A stretch of 36,549 nucleotides of DNA, taken from positions 1 through 36,549 of the IMG/VR virus record IMGVR_UViG_3300022921_002274; one strand, 5' to 3'. The notes under the pieces were generated by a model. That model saw nothing but the letters and a program-made list of their open reading frames with translations, made no database searches and was not told where the DNA came from. Shown here one piece after another: positions 15,531 to 26,100 of the stretch (its first letter is position 1; every line of letters starts with the position of its first letter). The translations under genes and the position numbers were made by a program. The stretch is from a virus.

Positions 15531-18500
15531 TAGTAGAAAAAATCTACCATTTAGCGGATTTACACATTCGTAACTTAAAAAGACACAAAGAATATCGTTC
15601 GGTATTTGAAAAGTTCTTAGAGAACGTAAAAAAAGATGATATTGAAAAATCAGTTATTTATCTTGCAGGTGATATTGCTCATGCTAAAACTGAGATGTCT
15701 CCTGAACTTGTTAGAGAAATCAGTTGGTTTTTAACTGAATGTGCAAAACTAAAACACACATTTTTAATCACGGGTAATCACGATTGTAATCTCAATAACG
15801 ATTATCGATTAGATGTATTAACACCAATCGTAGAAAATTTAAACAATGACAGAATACACTATTTACGAGATACTGGCACTTACAACTTTGGTAATCTCAC
15901 TTTTGTGGTTTATTCGATACTCGATAAAAAGGAGAATTGGCCAAAGGCAGAATTGGTAGAAGGTGAGAATAAAATTTGTTTATTCCACGGACCAGTAAAT
16001 AAAGCACAAACTGATGTAGGATACACCGTATCATCAAATTCATTTACAGTCGATATGTTCGATGGATTTGATATGGTGATGTTGGGTGATATCCACAAAC
16101 GTCAAACATTCGGTGAAGGTTATGAACACATTGCGTATGCAGGTTCAATGATTCAACAAAATCATGGAGAACTCCTCGAGAACCATGGTTACTTATTATG
16201 GGATGTAGAATCTCGTACCTTTGAAGAGTTCCATATTCATAACGATTATGGTTATTTAACCGTTGATGTAGTGGATGGGGAGATTCCTCAATGGGTTTAT
16301 GATGAAGTTGATACCAAACTACCAAAGTACCCACGTTTACGTCTTAGATTCACTCGTACTGAACCGAGTGATACAAAACGTTGTGTGACAAAACTTAAGA
16401 AACTCTTTAAGGTATCTGAAGTAACGGTAACTCGTACTGATACTATTGGACAACTTAAAACCAATCAAAATGTCAACAAGAATATTGTTGGTAACGTCAA
16501 AGATGAAACTTTCCAAAATCAACTGATTCGTGATTACTTGGAAAGACAGTTTTTGTTAGATGGTGATGAATTAGATAAGATTGCTGAAATTAATAAAGAG
16601 ATAAACTCTCAGGTTGATGATACTAAAGTTGCAGAGAATGTACTATGGGTACCAAAGACATTTGAGTTCTCTAATATGTTTTCCTATGGTGAAGGTAATA
16701 AAGTAAGATTCGATAATGCAAAAGGAATTATGGGAATCTTTGCTCCTAATGCTTCAGGTAAATCTTCACTTTTTGATGCACTCTCCTTTTGTATCTTTGA
16801 TAAATCATCACGTACCTTCCTTGCTAAGAATATTATGAACAATCGTAAGGATTGGTTCAAATGTAAGTTCCACTTCCAAATCAATGATATAGATTACTAC
16901 ATCGAACGAAGAGCAAAAACAGTCAGTAAAGGAAAGAGTGTTAAGGTTGATGTGGATTTCTGGTCTGAACAAGGTGGAGTGGTAACATCTCTTAACGGAG
17001 AACAACGTAGAGATACCAACCAGATGATTCAACAATACTTAGGTAGTTATGATGATTTCGTATTAACTGCACTATCTCTACAAGGAAACAATGCGTTGTT
17101 CATTGATAAATCCCAAACGGAAAGAAAAGAAATTCTTTCCCAATTTATTGGGGTGGATATCTTTGATAAATTGTATCAACGTGCGAATGAAGAGTTTAAA
17201 GATACTACTACACTCATCAAAAAATTCAAGAGGGATGATTTTACGACTAAACTTGCCGACATCGACACCCAATTAGTTGAGAAGAAAAACGAATATAAGT
17301 TACTGACAACTCAACACGAAGTACTCAAAGAAGAAGAGGAAACTTTAAATAAACAAATCATCTCATTGAACGAGAAGATTATTAAATTGAGTGCAGATAG
17401 TGGTAAATCAATTGATGAACTCGAAACTACTCACCAATCACTTATTGATAGAAAGAGTAAAATAATTGAACTTAGAGAATCTATTCAACAACGTATAAAT
17501 GAAAAGGAGGAGATTCAGATTAAGTTAGAGGAAAAAATTGATGGGTATGATGAAGATGATATCACAAAACGATATAAGGAATACACCGACCATGTTGAGG
17601 ATTTGAAACAACTTAATATTGAGTTGGATAAGATGAAGATTCGTGAGGATTCCTTAAAAGAAAGAATCGAACACGTTAAATCACATGAGTATAATCCTGA
17701 ATGTGAAATATGTTTAAAAAACTCTGAAGAGTATATCGATGCAAAAATGAGCTTACAATCTGAACTATCTATTCTTGTTGAGCAAATGGTTGAGATAAAC
17801 ACGAGTAAAGAATCGATAGAATCATCATTAGAAATTAATTCAGAAGTAAACCAACAATTTACTAATTTAAATAAACTCAAGGTAGAAGAAGATAAGATTG
17901 ATAGAGAAATATCAGGACTTATTAACAAGTTATCAACAACCGAAACTGAAGAATTACGTTTAGATGCACAAGTTACGGAGTATCAGAACTTAATCGATGA
18001 ATATTACAAGAACGAAAAAACTATTGAAAAGAATCGTGAGATTCGTGCTGAGATTAGTGAAGTTCGTAAAAAGTTAGATGGTATAAAGAAAGAAATTAAA
18101 ACTACTAACACCAATGTCCTTTCACTTAATGGTAAGGTATCATCACTTCAGAATCAGAAAGAAACTATCGAGGAAAGAATCAACGAGGTTAAAGATTTAG
18201 AAGAACAACATCGATTGTTTGAGTATTACCTGAACTCATTAGGTAAGGATGGTGTATCGTATGAATTGATTTCTAAGGCACTTCCAATGATTGAGGGAGA
18301 GGTAAACAACATCTTAACTCAAATCGTAGAGTTTGGAATGCAGTTGGAAATGGATGGAAAGAATATCAATGCATATATCGTATATGATGACCAAAAATGG
18401 TCTTTGGAGATGTGTAGTGGTATGGAAAGATTCATTAGTGGTCTTGCAATCAGAATTGCACTCATTAATGTATGTAACTTACCAAGACCAAACTTCTTGG

Positions 18501-18685
18501 TGGTAGATGAAGGATTTGGAACTTTGGATAATGAAAATTTGACATCATTATATATGTTGTTTTCATATCTAAAAACCCAATTCGATTTTGTAATGATTAT
18601 CTCACACATCGATTCTATGCGAGATGTGGTTGATTCATTACTCGAAGTTAAAAAAGTAAATGGATTCTCAAGTATTAAATTATGA
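15527..18685 (+). CDS. Fused Mre11-Rad50 (SbcD-SbcC / T4 gp47-gp46) DNA repair nuclease
   Basis: This single 1,052-residue chain contains both subunits of the recombination nuclease that resects DNA ends. Residues about 1-290 are the Mre11/SbcD phosphoesterase, with metal motifs DLHIR, GDIAHAK, GNHDCN, HGP and GDIHKRQ. A linker follows. The Rad50/SbcC ATPase then begins at about 375, with Walker A FAPNASGKSS near 405-414, long coiled-coil arms, a CxxC zinc hook at C726/C729, the ABC signature CSGMERFISGLAIRIAL near 963, and Walker B FLVVDEGFGTLD near 990. In T4 and most bacteria these are two genes. It is one uninterrupted frame with all key motifs present, so it should be active. ATGA overlaps join it to the primase and the dehydrogenase genes. 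Confidence 0.93.
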   Translation: MIVEKIYHLADLHIRNLKRHKEYRSVFEKFLENVKKDDIEKSVIYLAGDIAHAKTEMSPELVREISWFLTECAKLKHTFLITGNHDCNLNNDYRLDVLTPIVENLNNDRIHYLRDTGTYNFGNLTFVVYSILDKKENWPKAELVEGENKICLFHGPVNKAQTDVGYTVSSNSFTVDMFDGFDMVMLGDIHKRQTFGEGYEHIAYAGSMIQQNHGELLENHGYLLWDVESRTFEEFHIHNDYGYLTVDVVDGEIPQWVYDEVDTKLPKYPRLRLRFTRTEPSDTKRCVTKLKKLFKVSEVTVTRTDTIGQLKTNQNVNKNIVGNVKDETFQNQLIRDYLERQFLLDGDELDKIAEINKEINSQVDDTKVAENVLWVPKTFEFSNMFSYGEGNKVRFDNAKGIMGIFAPNASGKSSLFDALSFCIFDKSSRTFLAKNIMNNRKDWFKCKFHFQINDIDYYIERRAKTVSKGKSVKVDVDFWSEQGGVVTSLNGEQRRDTNQMIQQYLGSYDDFVLTALSLQGNNALFIDKSQTERKEILSQFIGVDIFDKLYQRANEEFKDTTTLIKKFKRDDFTTKLADIDTQLVEKKNEYKLLTTQHEVLKEEEETLNKQIISLNEKIIKLSADSGKSIDELETTHQSLIDRKSKIIELRESIQQRINEKEEIQIKLEEKIDGYDEDDITKRYKEYTDHVEDLKQLNIELDKMKIREDSLKERIEHVKSHEYNPECEICLKNSEEYIDAKMSLQSELSILVEQMVEINTSKESIESSLEINSEVNQQFTNLNKLKVEEDKIDREISGLINKLSTTETEELRLDAQVTEYQNLIDEYYKNEKTIEKNREIRAEISEVRKKLDGIKKEIKTTNTNVLSLNGKVSSLQNQKETIEERINEVKDLEEQHRLFEYYLNSLGKDGVSYELISKALPMIEGEVNNILTQIVEFGMQLEMDGKNINAYIVYDDQKWSLEMCSGMERFISGLAIRIALINVCNLPRPNFLVVDEGFGTLDNENLTSLYMLFSYLKTQFDFVMIISHIDSMRDVVDSLLEVKKVNGFSSIKL

Positions 18686-19500
18686 AAATAGGAATAGTAG
18701 GACAGGGTTTTGTGGGTAACGCAGTATATCATAAATTTAAAGAATACTACGAAGTACTTACTTATGATGTTAATGAGGTAAAATGTAATTCTACGTTTAA
18801 CGAAGTTGCAGAATGTGATTATGTATTTACTTGTTTACCAACACCAATGAATTCAGATGGTAGTTGTAATACTGATATAGTAGAAAATGTAATTAGTCAA
18901 ATTGCTAGAATTGGAAAAACTAAAGGTATTGTAGTTAAATCAACTATTGTACCAGGAACCACTCAAAGGTGGAATGATAAATATAAAACAAACATTGTAT
19001 TTAATCCCGAATTCCTTACTGAAAGAAATGCGGTTAAAGATTACGAAAATCAAAACCGAATTATTTTGGGAGGCCCGAGACCAACTACAACTCAACTGAA
19101 AGGTGTGTTCTCAAAGGTGTTTCCAAAAGCACATATCATTAAAACTGATTCAACTCATGCTGAAATGGTGAAGTATCTAACCAATGCATTCCTTTCGGTT
19201 AAGGTATCATTTGCAAATGAGATTTATCAGTTATGCGATTCCTTAAATATTGATTACGATAAGGTGGTTGAATATGCAACTTACGATGAGCGATTGGGTA
19301 AATCACATTGGGGTGTACCTGGTCATGATGGGGATTTTGGATTTGGTGGACATTGTTTTCCCAAAGATTTATCTGCTCTTATTAAATTAAGTTTTGAGTT
19401 GGGTACTACAAATAATGTATTGTGTTCTACTCAAACTACAAACGATGAGGTTCGACAAAATAGAGATTGGGAAACTATGAAAGGTAGGGCAGTTATTTAG
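18682..19500 (+). CDS. UDP-glucose/GDP-mannose dehydrogenase family, short form
   Basis: This 272-residue protein belongs to the family that oxidises UDP-glucose (or a similar NDP-sugar) to the uronic acid with NAD. The Rossmann motif GIVGQGFVGNAV is at residues 4-15, followed by TCLPTPMNSDG, KSTIVPGTT and NPEFLTERNA. The catalytic cysteine is C225 in FGFGGHCFPKDL. It stops soon after this, so it lacks the C-terminal domain that completes the UDP-sugar site in the usual enzymes of about 390-450 residues. It may be a minimal active form, need a partner, or use another substrate. Its start overlaps the Mre11-Rad50 stop as ATGA. Its tail overlaps the end of the minus-strand gene by 8 bases. Confidence 0.85.
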   Translation: MKIGIVGQGFVGNAVYHKFKEYYEVLTYDVNEVKCNSTFNEVAECDYVFTCLPTPMNSDGSCNTDIVENVISQIARIGKTKGIVVKSTIVPGTTQRWNDKYKTNIVFNPEFLTERNAVKDYENQNRIILGGPRPTTTQLKGVFSKVFPKAHIIKTDSTHAEMVKYLTNAFLSVKVSFANEIYQLCDSLNIDYDKVVEYATYDERLGKSHWGVPGHDGDFGFGGHCFPKDLSALIKLSFELGTTNNVLCSTQTTNDEVRQNRDWETMKGRAVI

Positions 19501-19663
19501 TTTTAAGAACATTAGTAGGGAGGGGTTTTACATTTGGTGAAACCTTTTCTTTTATAAGGGATTCCACTAACCCATTCATTTTGTATCCTCTATCCTTACA
19601 AAATTCCTTTAACATTTGATGAACCTCAGCATCAATTTGTAACATTGCATATTTTTTACTCAT
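19493..19663 (-). CDS. Ribbon-helix-helix DNA-binding protein (CopG/Arc-like)
   Basis: This 56-residue protein has the layout of a ribbon-helix-helix repressor: a short strand (KYAMLQID), helix A (AEVHQMLKEFCKDRG), a turn (YKMN) and helix B (GLVESLIKEKV), then a polar tail. Such proteins bind DNA as dimers through the strand and often regulate their own operon. I chose the ATG at 19661-19663 because it overlaps the upstream gene's TGA as ATGA; a longer start 12 bases upstream (MDKD) is possible. It is co-directional and coupled with the DUF2452 gene, and convergent with the dehydrogenase. Phased CTTTAG repeats before the operon are a candidate operator. Confidence 0.65.
   Translation of the reverse strand: MSKKYAMLQIDAEVHQMLKEFCKDRGYKMNGLVESLIKEKVSPNVKPLPTNVLKTK
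19524..19553 (+). terminator. Candidate intrinsic terminator after the dehydrogenase gene
   Basis: GGTTTTAC (19524-19531) pairs with GTGAAACC (19537-19544) with one G-T wobble and a 5-base loop, followed by TTTTCTTTT (19545-19553). It is 24 bases past the plus-strand stop at 19500. It would stop the long plus-strand transcript before it runs far through the minus-strand genes, although it lies inside the ribbon-helix-helix gene. Confidence 0.5.
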
Positions 19664-20055
19664 ATCTTTATCCATTTTCTTTCGCTGTTAAGTGTGAATG
19701 AACCTATGTGTTCTCTATTCCACATAGTGGGTTCGATTAATGAAAGGAACATTCCACCATCATCACCTACATATAGATGATAGTTTTCACCAATAACAGG
19801 TTCAAAGTTAAATTTAGATTTGTAAACTAAATCGTTCCATTGGTATTCTTCAACTAACTTTTTATACTCTTCTTTTAGTTCATTAAACTTAGCTGAGAAT
19901 TGTTTGTTAACCTTATTAACACTTATACCTTTCCAAACGGCAATATCTTCTATCTTAATTGCTGGTGCTCCAACACTGGTTCCATATGGTAAAATGTTAG
20001 CATTAAATCCCGTTTCTTCATCGTAAACGATATTATCTGGGTATTTTTTCTTCAT
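19660..20055 (-). CDS. DUF2452 family protein
   Basis: This 131-residue protein matches the pattern I know for DUF2452. It has an N-terminal ILPYGTSVGAPAI (residues 21-33), a helical middle with many Lys and Glu (about 50-75), and the C-terminal core FEPVIGENYHLY (84-95), FLSLIEPTMWN (103-113) and a final W128. The family occurs in Bacteroidetes and some other bacteria, and its function is unknown. It is the first gene of a two-gene minus-strand operon, diverging from the tail fibre gene. Three CTTTAG repeats with 10-base period lie directly before its start. No promoter with the TTTG-N20 spacing is visible on this strand. Confidence 0.75.
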   Translation of the reverse strand: MKKKYPDNIVYDEETGFNANILPYGTSVGAPAIKIEDIAVWKGISVNKVNKQFSAKFNELKEEYKKLVEEYQWNDLVYKSKFNFEPVIGENYHLYVGDDGGMFLSLIEPTMWNREHIGSFTLNSERKWIKI

Positions 20056-20056
20056 T

Positions 20057-20082
20057 CTTTAGAACTCTTTAGTTTTCTTTAG
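20057..20082. repeat. Three CTTTAG repeats with exact 10-bp period
   Basis: CTTTAG occurs at 20057-20062, 20067-20072 and 20077-20082, exactly one helical turn apart (CTAAAG on the minus strand). They sit in the 84-base divergent region, directly before the minus-strand DUF2452 start. Such phasing suits cooperative binding on one DNA face, for example by the ribbon-helix-helix protein encoded next door. This role is inferred. Confidence 0.6.
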
Positions 20083-20110
20083 AATAAGTATAACAAATTT
20101 AAAATCTAAT

Positions 20111-20118
20111 ATATTTAT
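20111..20118 (+). promoter_or_regulatory. Putative phage late promoter box (ATATTTAT)
   Basis: ATATTTAT lies 29 bases before the ATG of the giant tail fibre gene, in the divergent region. GAAGGAACAAAGG follows. No TTTG is present 20 bases before a -7-like reading of the box. Confidence 0.5.
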
Positions 20119-20139
20119 GAAGGAACAAAGGATTACTAC

Positions 20140-23100
20140 ATGGCAAGAATCAAGAAATATTCACCAAAGGAAAATTTAACTTCCTTTAATACTTTCGTCG
20201 TAGATACAGGAGATAATTCCGATTATTTCAGAATTACTGAATTTAAAAACACCTTTACTGGTGGTAAGAATGGATTCCTAATTGAAGGTTCTCCATATCT
20301 AAAAGAATCTACTGAGATTAAGATGGAAATTCTTGATGTCAATGGTGAACCTATTTATTACGAACCTGGTAATGGTATCCCTGAATACTACGAGGGAATA
20401 TCGAAATTGATTGCAGTTTATGTTTACAATGATACTCCAATTGGTACTGCAAAGATTACAATTCTTGGTGAGTTAAAAGAATATGTAGATGAAACGGGAA
20501 TTGTTAGACAAATTCCTGAAGAGTGGAGGGGTGTTTATAATGTTAAATGGGAGAAAGAATTTAAAGTAAATAAACTTCTTTCAAACGAAGATAGAGTAAG
20601 ATTCTATCGTAGACCACAGGTTAGTATCGATGAAATAGTTAAACCTATATTTAGTGGTAATCCACCAACAACCACTCAAACGGGGTCGGTTAATGGTCTT
20701 CCGTTAGTTCCAAACGAGAACGTAAATTTATCAAGTTTCACTTTACCTACATCGTATAGATTAAAAGTTGCAAGTGGTAGTGGTTGGACGGGTTCTATGG
20801 AGAATCAAGTTGTAACCTTTGACAACTTAAACTATTCTCCAAGAATTAATGAGGTAGTTAATGAAACTGAAATTATTGTATCACCTCCATATAGTGAAGG
20901 TAATCTTGTTAAATCATTTACGGATGAGGATTATTCTATTACATTCACTCATCTTGAAGGATTTAATGATTTAGCAACTGCTTTAACGGGTTCGTTTGCA
21001 AAGATTAAGATTACTGATATGAAAACCTTTGTGGGTGATGCTGCAAGGGTTAAAGTATTTAGACGTTCTCAATCAAACTTAACTGATTATGAGTTTGTAC
21101 AAGAAATACAATTGGAATCAAATGAGTTATTGAGAGATATTGAAACAGTTGCTAAGAGTGAGGAAACATATGGATTTTTCACCCAACCTGTATTGGATAC
21201 ATATTGGAATAAATCAGAACCTTTATTAACTGCATCGTTTAATCAAGATTTTTTATATAACTCCGTTAAGTTAGATGGTTCAACCGGTCAATACTTTTAT
21301 ACTACTCGAAGCTTCGATATTCAAGAAGGAGTAGAATATACTTTAGATTTAAATGTAAGAAAAGAAACTACAAACCCAAATCATTCCCTTAGAGTATTTT
21401 TAAGTGGGTCATATAATGGTAGTAGTAAAACTCAAGATATTACCACGATTAACTCATCAACTTTTATCTTACAAAAAACTAATTTTAATGAAAATATAGT
21501 TGCAGAGAATTTTGATTCCGCATCTCTTTATTTTGAACCAAGTGGTAGTGATTGGTATATCAATAACGTAAGTTTAAAAGCATCTCAGGAAACTTCATTT
21601 TCTCCTGATGAAATTACTTTTATTCAACAGGTACCTAAAACATTAGAAGCAGAAACGTTTGATTATCGTTTCGAGTTCTATGATATAAACAATAATTTTA
21701 TTCCTGTACGAGTTGAAGAATCTAAAACTTTTGTTGGTGGTAACTTAAACTTGTTTAGAAAAAGTATTGAGGTAACTCCTGATAACTTATATTTTGCATT
21801 TGATTCTGCATCAAATCCTGCTAACCCACTTCCACCAACTGTAATTAATTTTGATGTACAAACAAATGTAATTACAGGTTCAATAAATTATACATCAGGT
21901 GCATATGATTTCTTTGGAAATGAAATTTCATCGTCAGAATATGCAGGTGGACAATATCCTGGTTACTTAACCGATTGGAATGTGAGTAGTGGTAGATTTC
22001 CTTACTTAACAGTACAGGATTTCACAGGTTCACGTGATGATATTACCGTTCAATTTATTAGATATACCGCTGAAGTTGAGGGAGTATCTGATACATTTAT
22101 TATTACGAGAGTTGAGGATGGTAAGGGTGGTGTAAGTTTTGAGATTGTTCCATATCGTGGAACTATCATTAAAAACAAAGAAGATAAATCATTAGAAATA
22201 CAGGCAGTAAGAGTTGATGGTATAAATCGCATCGATTTACAGGATGGATTGACACGAAACTTTTCAGATGCAAAATTACATTTAGCATCGGCATCGTTTG
22301 ATGGAATAAATGAAGTAACTACCTACGTATCACTTTCACAAGCAATAACTAACCCCGATTTTGTTACGGGCATTTCTGCAGGTACAACAGGTAGTGGTCA
22401 GATAGACTATAATGCAGAATTTACAAGAGATGCAATCGATAATGAGTTGGTAGTTTATTTAATGGATGGACCAACTACCTCATCAATTTTAACATCTCTA
22501 ATTTTAACTGATTTAAAGGATGGTTTAAATAACGGTATAATTTCTTCATTGACAGACCAATTTAATATTAAATACATCCCAAGAGAACCCAGTAATTTTA
22601 ATCCAACATCAACTCCTGTAACTGCATCATTCCAAAGAAGGGGTACAACACTAAATCCTCTTTCTGCTAGTTTAGAAATAATTCCATCATCATCAATAGA
22701 ACCAAAAACAGAAATACCACATTTCTATATGTTCTATGTAACGGGTGCATTTGATGATACAATTACCGTTGCAGTAACTGATTACTTAGGAAACTCAATT
22801 GATAGCGGAGTACCTGGTGTTACTCCTGGTGTAGCATATTATGATGCAGTAGATACAAAACAATTAAATTTTGAATTTACTTATACCGAACCAATCACCT
22901 CGGCATCGGTAACTGCAAACAAATCATTCTTTATCACACCAGATGGATTACCTGGTAGAAATTCTATTAACATTGAAATAGAACCATCTCCTGTACAAAT
23001 TGGTGCAAATCACAAAGGAGATGTATATGATTATACAATAATAAATCCAACTATTGAAATTACTCAAGGTGATTTGTTCTTAATTCATACTGCAAGTGGA

Positions 23101-26100
23101 GACCCTGGTACATTCACAACATCTTCAGTAAATGGTATTGTACCAACGGGAATTACTTTTAGTGGGTCTGAAGGAGATACAAGTACATCCATGAGTTTAT
23201 ATGGATTTAGTAACATGACTGCATTAAGTGCAAGTGTAACTTATAACTTTGATATCTATCCGTACTTTACATCATCAATCGTAACTCAGAGTAAAGTTCA
23301 GCGATTTAATAAAGTAATTGAAGGTACTTCTGCAATTGAAGTAATTCTTGAACCGAGTACGATAAACTTTAATGCAGATGAATTAGGATATGTTTCACAA
23401 TATTCAGATGCTAATACTGAATTATCAGTTAGACAACAGGAAGAATATTTAGCATACGATGAAAGTAATTCAGGAACTCCCGGTACATATACTGCATCTT
23501 TAGTTGCAACTAATATTACCATCGGAGATTTATCATCATCTAATCAATATGGAGAAATTTCAGGAGATGATGTATTCCATGTTGATAACTTTAGTAATAT
23601 GTCTGCAACAACTGCATCAGTTGTTTACAATCTAACGGTTTATCCATACTCTTTGAAGAATGGGGTTGCAGGTGTACCAACTAATATTAAGAAGAAACAA
23701 ATATTTACAAGAACTTCTGATGGACCAGCAGCAAGAAAAGTAAACCTACTTGCATCATCCAACACGGTAGTTTACAATGGAGATGGAACTCAAGTATCAC
23801 CTGAAGGTAATATTACTTTAACTGCAAATGCAATTAATACAACGGGTTCTGCCTATTTTGAGTTCTTGTACTCCGATGATTCAACTTTACAAGCATCTTC
23901 TACATTTAATGAAGCAACACTTGGTTCATCGGATTTACCAAACACGGGTTCTCAAAGTACCTTTAAGGTAAACCTAAGAGATGGGTCATCTAACGGAGCT
24001 ATTGTAGATACTGATTCGGTAACAATTACAGGTATTCAGGAGGGTTCAAACGCTTTTACAGTTCAACTTTCCAATCCATCAACAACCGTAGGTGTAGAAG
24101 TTGATGGTACAACTTACTTTGAAAATAGTACTACTGAAATTCGTGCATATAAAGGTGGAAACGAATTACAATTTGTAGAAACGTATGATGAGGAAGCATT
24201 AGACCCAATTACGTTCTTACCAATTGGTACGGAAGGTCAGTTTTCAGCATCTATATTTGAAATCTCACCAGCTCTAACACACGTATCAGGTAATATTGTA
24301 TCTCAATCGAATGAATTATATGGTGTATCTGCAGGAGTTAGTAATTGGAATACTCCATCTGCTAATACAACGGGATATATTATATTTAAAATTGATTTCG
24401 AAAATGGTAGAGCAACTCAATATGTACAACAATCATTTTCAACAGTATTTGAAGGAGCCGTTGGACCGGGTATTGTAGTAAGAGGTGAATGGACAGGTTC
24501 TCTTGATTACTTATATACTCCTCAAAGAAGAGATGTTGTAATTTATCGATATGATAATATGGGTACTGAGGAAACTCATTTCTTTGCAACAACGGATACA
24601 TTAGTAACTGCATCAGGACAACCACCATACACATTTGAACCTATCTACACACCAGGAATGTCAGAAGGTACATATGATACAAACAATTGGGAGTACTTAG
24701 GTGAACAAGATTTCTTCGTTGCAGCTAAGATAGCAATCTTTGAAGAATCATTTGTTGAAAATACTATTAACGTAGGTATTCCACAAGCAGGTGATGGTCA
24801 AAACGCAAACATCGCAATTGTTGGTGGTACTGATGAACCATTTATCTCAATAGGACAAAATGGAACTCAAGGTTATGCACAACCTGGTGTATTCTTAGGA
24901 TTAACACGTGATGGTGGACCATTAGGCGGTTCAGGTACAAGTGGGTTGTTATCAGTAGCAAGTGGAACCGATGGACAAGGTAGGTATAACTCATTAGAAT
25001 GGAATGGTGAAACACTTACGATTAGAGGTGCAATTAGACAAACTTCGGCGGGTATTGTAGAAGCTTCTTTACGAGGATTGTGGGAAGAAAGTGTAATCTA
25101 CTATCCTGATGATATTGTATCAAACGAAGGTCAAAGTTGGTTAATGGATGGTGAACCTCATACATCATCCCTTTCACACGAACCTGGTGTTGGTGCAAGT
25201 TATGCAGAATCATGGTCATTAAACATACCATCAGGTTCTTCTGCACAAACAATGAGATTATCTACGGATTCTCAAACCTTTAGAGTTGCTAAAGATGGAA
25301 CGGTAACACCAACTACTATCACTCTTACGGCAAATAGAGAAAACATTCAAGATGCTACTACATTCTCTACAACTCCACCTGGCATAACTTTGGGTGGTAG
25401 TGGAGATACTGCAACTTTATCATATACCAATTTTAGTAATAGTGGAGCAAATAAATCAGTAAAAGTTACTGCAACTGCAGGAGCATTTTCTGATGAGATT
25501 ACAATTGTAGAATTAGAAGAAGGTGCTGATGCATTAACTATAATCCTTACAAACGAAACACACACACTCCCAGCAGATTCAGCGGGTGTGGTTTCATCTT
25601 ATGATGGTAGTGGTACTACTATACAACTTTTTGAAGGAACATCATCTTTAGATTATGATGGAGTTGGTACATCTGCAGGTACTTGGAAGGTAACTGCAAA
25701 TGGTACAAACATAGCACCTGGTTCTATTTCTGAATCAGGGTTTGATGTAATCTTTGCTGACCATAGTAATATGACGGCTGATTCCGCATCGATTGAATAT
25801 ACTATTACAGGTAAACGAAAAAATTCAAATGAAATAACTGCAAGTAAAATTCAATCATTTACTAAAGCAAAAACAGGTGCAGATGGTTTAGCTGGACAAG
25901 CAGCAGGTGTAACATACGCAGGTAGTTGGACACCCACCGCAGATATAACCACGTATGAAGATGGGGTAACTTACATGGGAGAAGATACTCTAAAATACGT
26001 GGTTAAGTATGGTAGTGATTATTATGTCTGTGCAACATCTCACACTTATCGAGGAGTTTATGATTCGGGTACTACCTATCAATCTGAAGATGCAGCTAGT

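Noticed and set aside
17515-17928. 137-codon minus-strand open frame
   Set aside because: It is antisense to the Rad50 coiled coil; its Ser/Leu-rich content mirrors Glu/Lys codons on the plus strand.
19673-19675. Longer start (MDKD) for the ribbon-helix-helix gene
   Set aside because: The ATG at 19661-19663 overlaps the upstream TGA as ATGA and begins right before the conserved strand; the longer form cannot be excluded.
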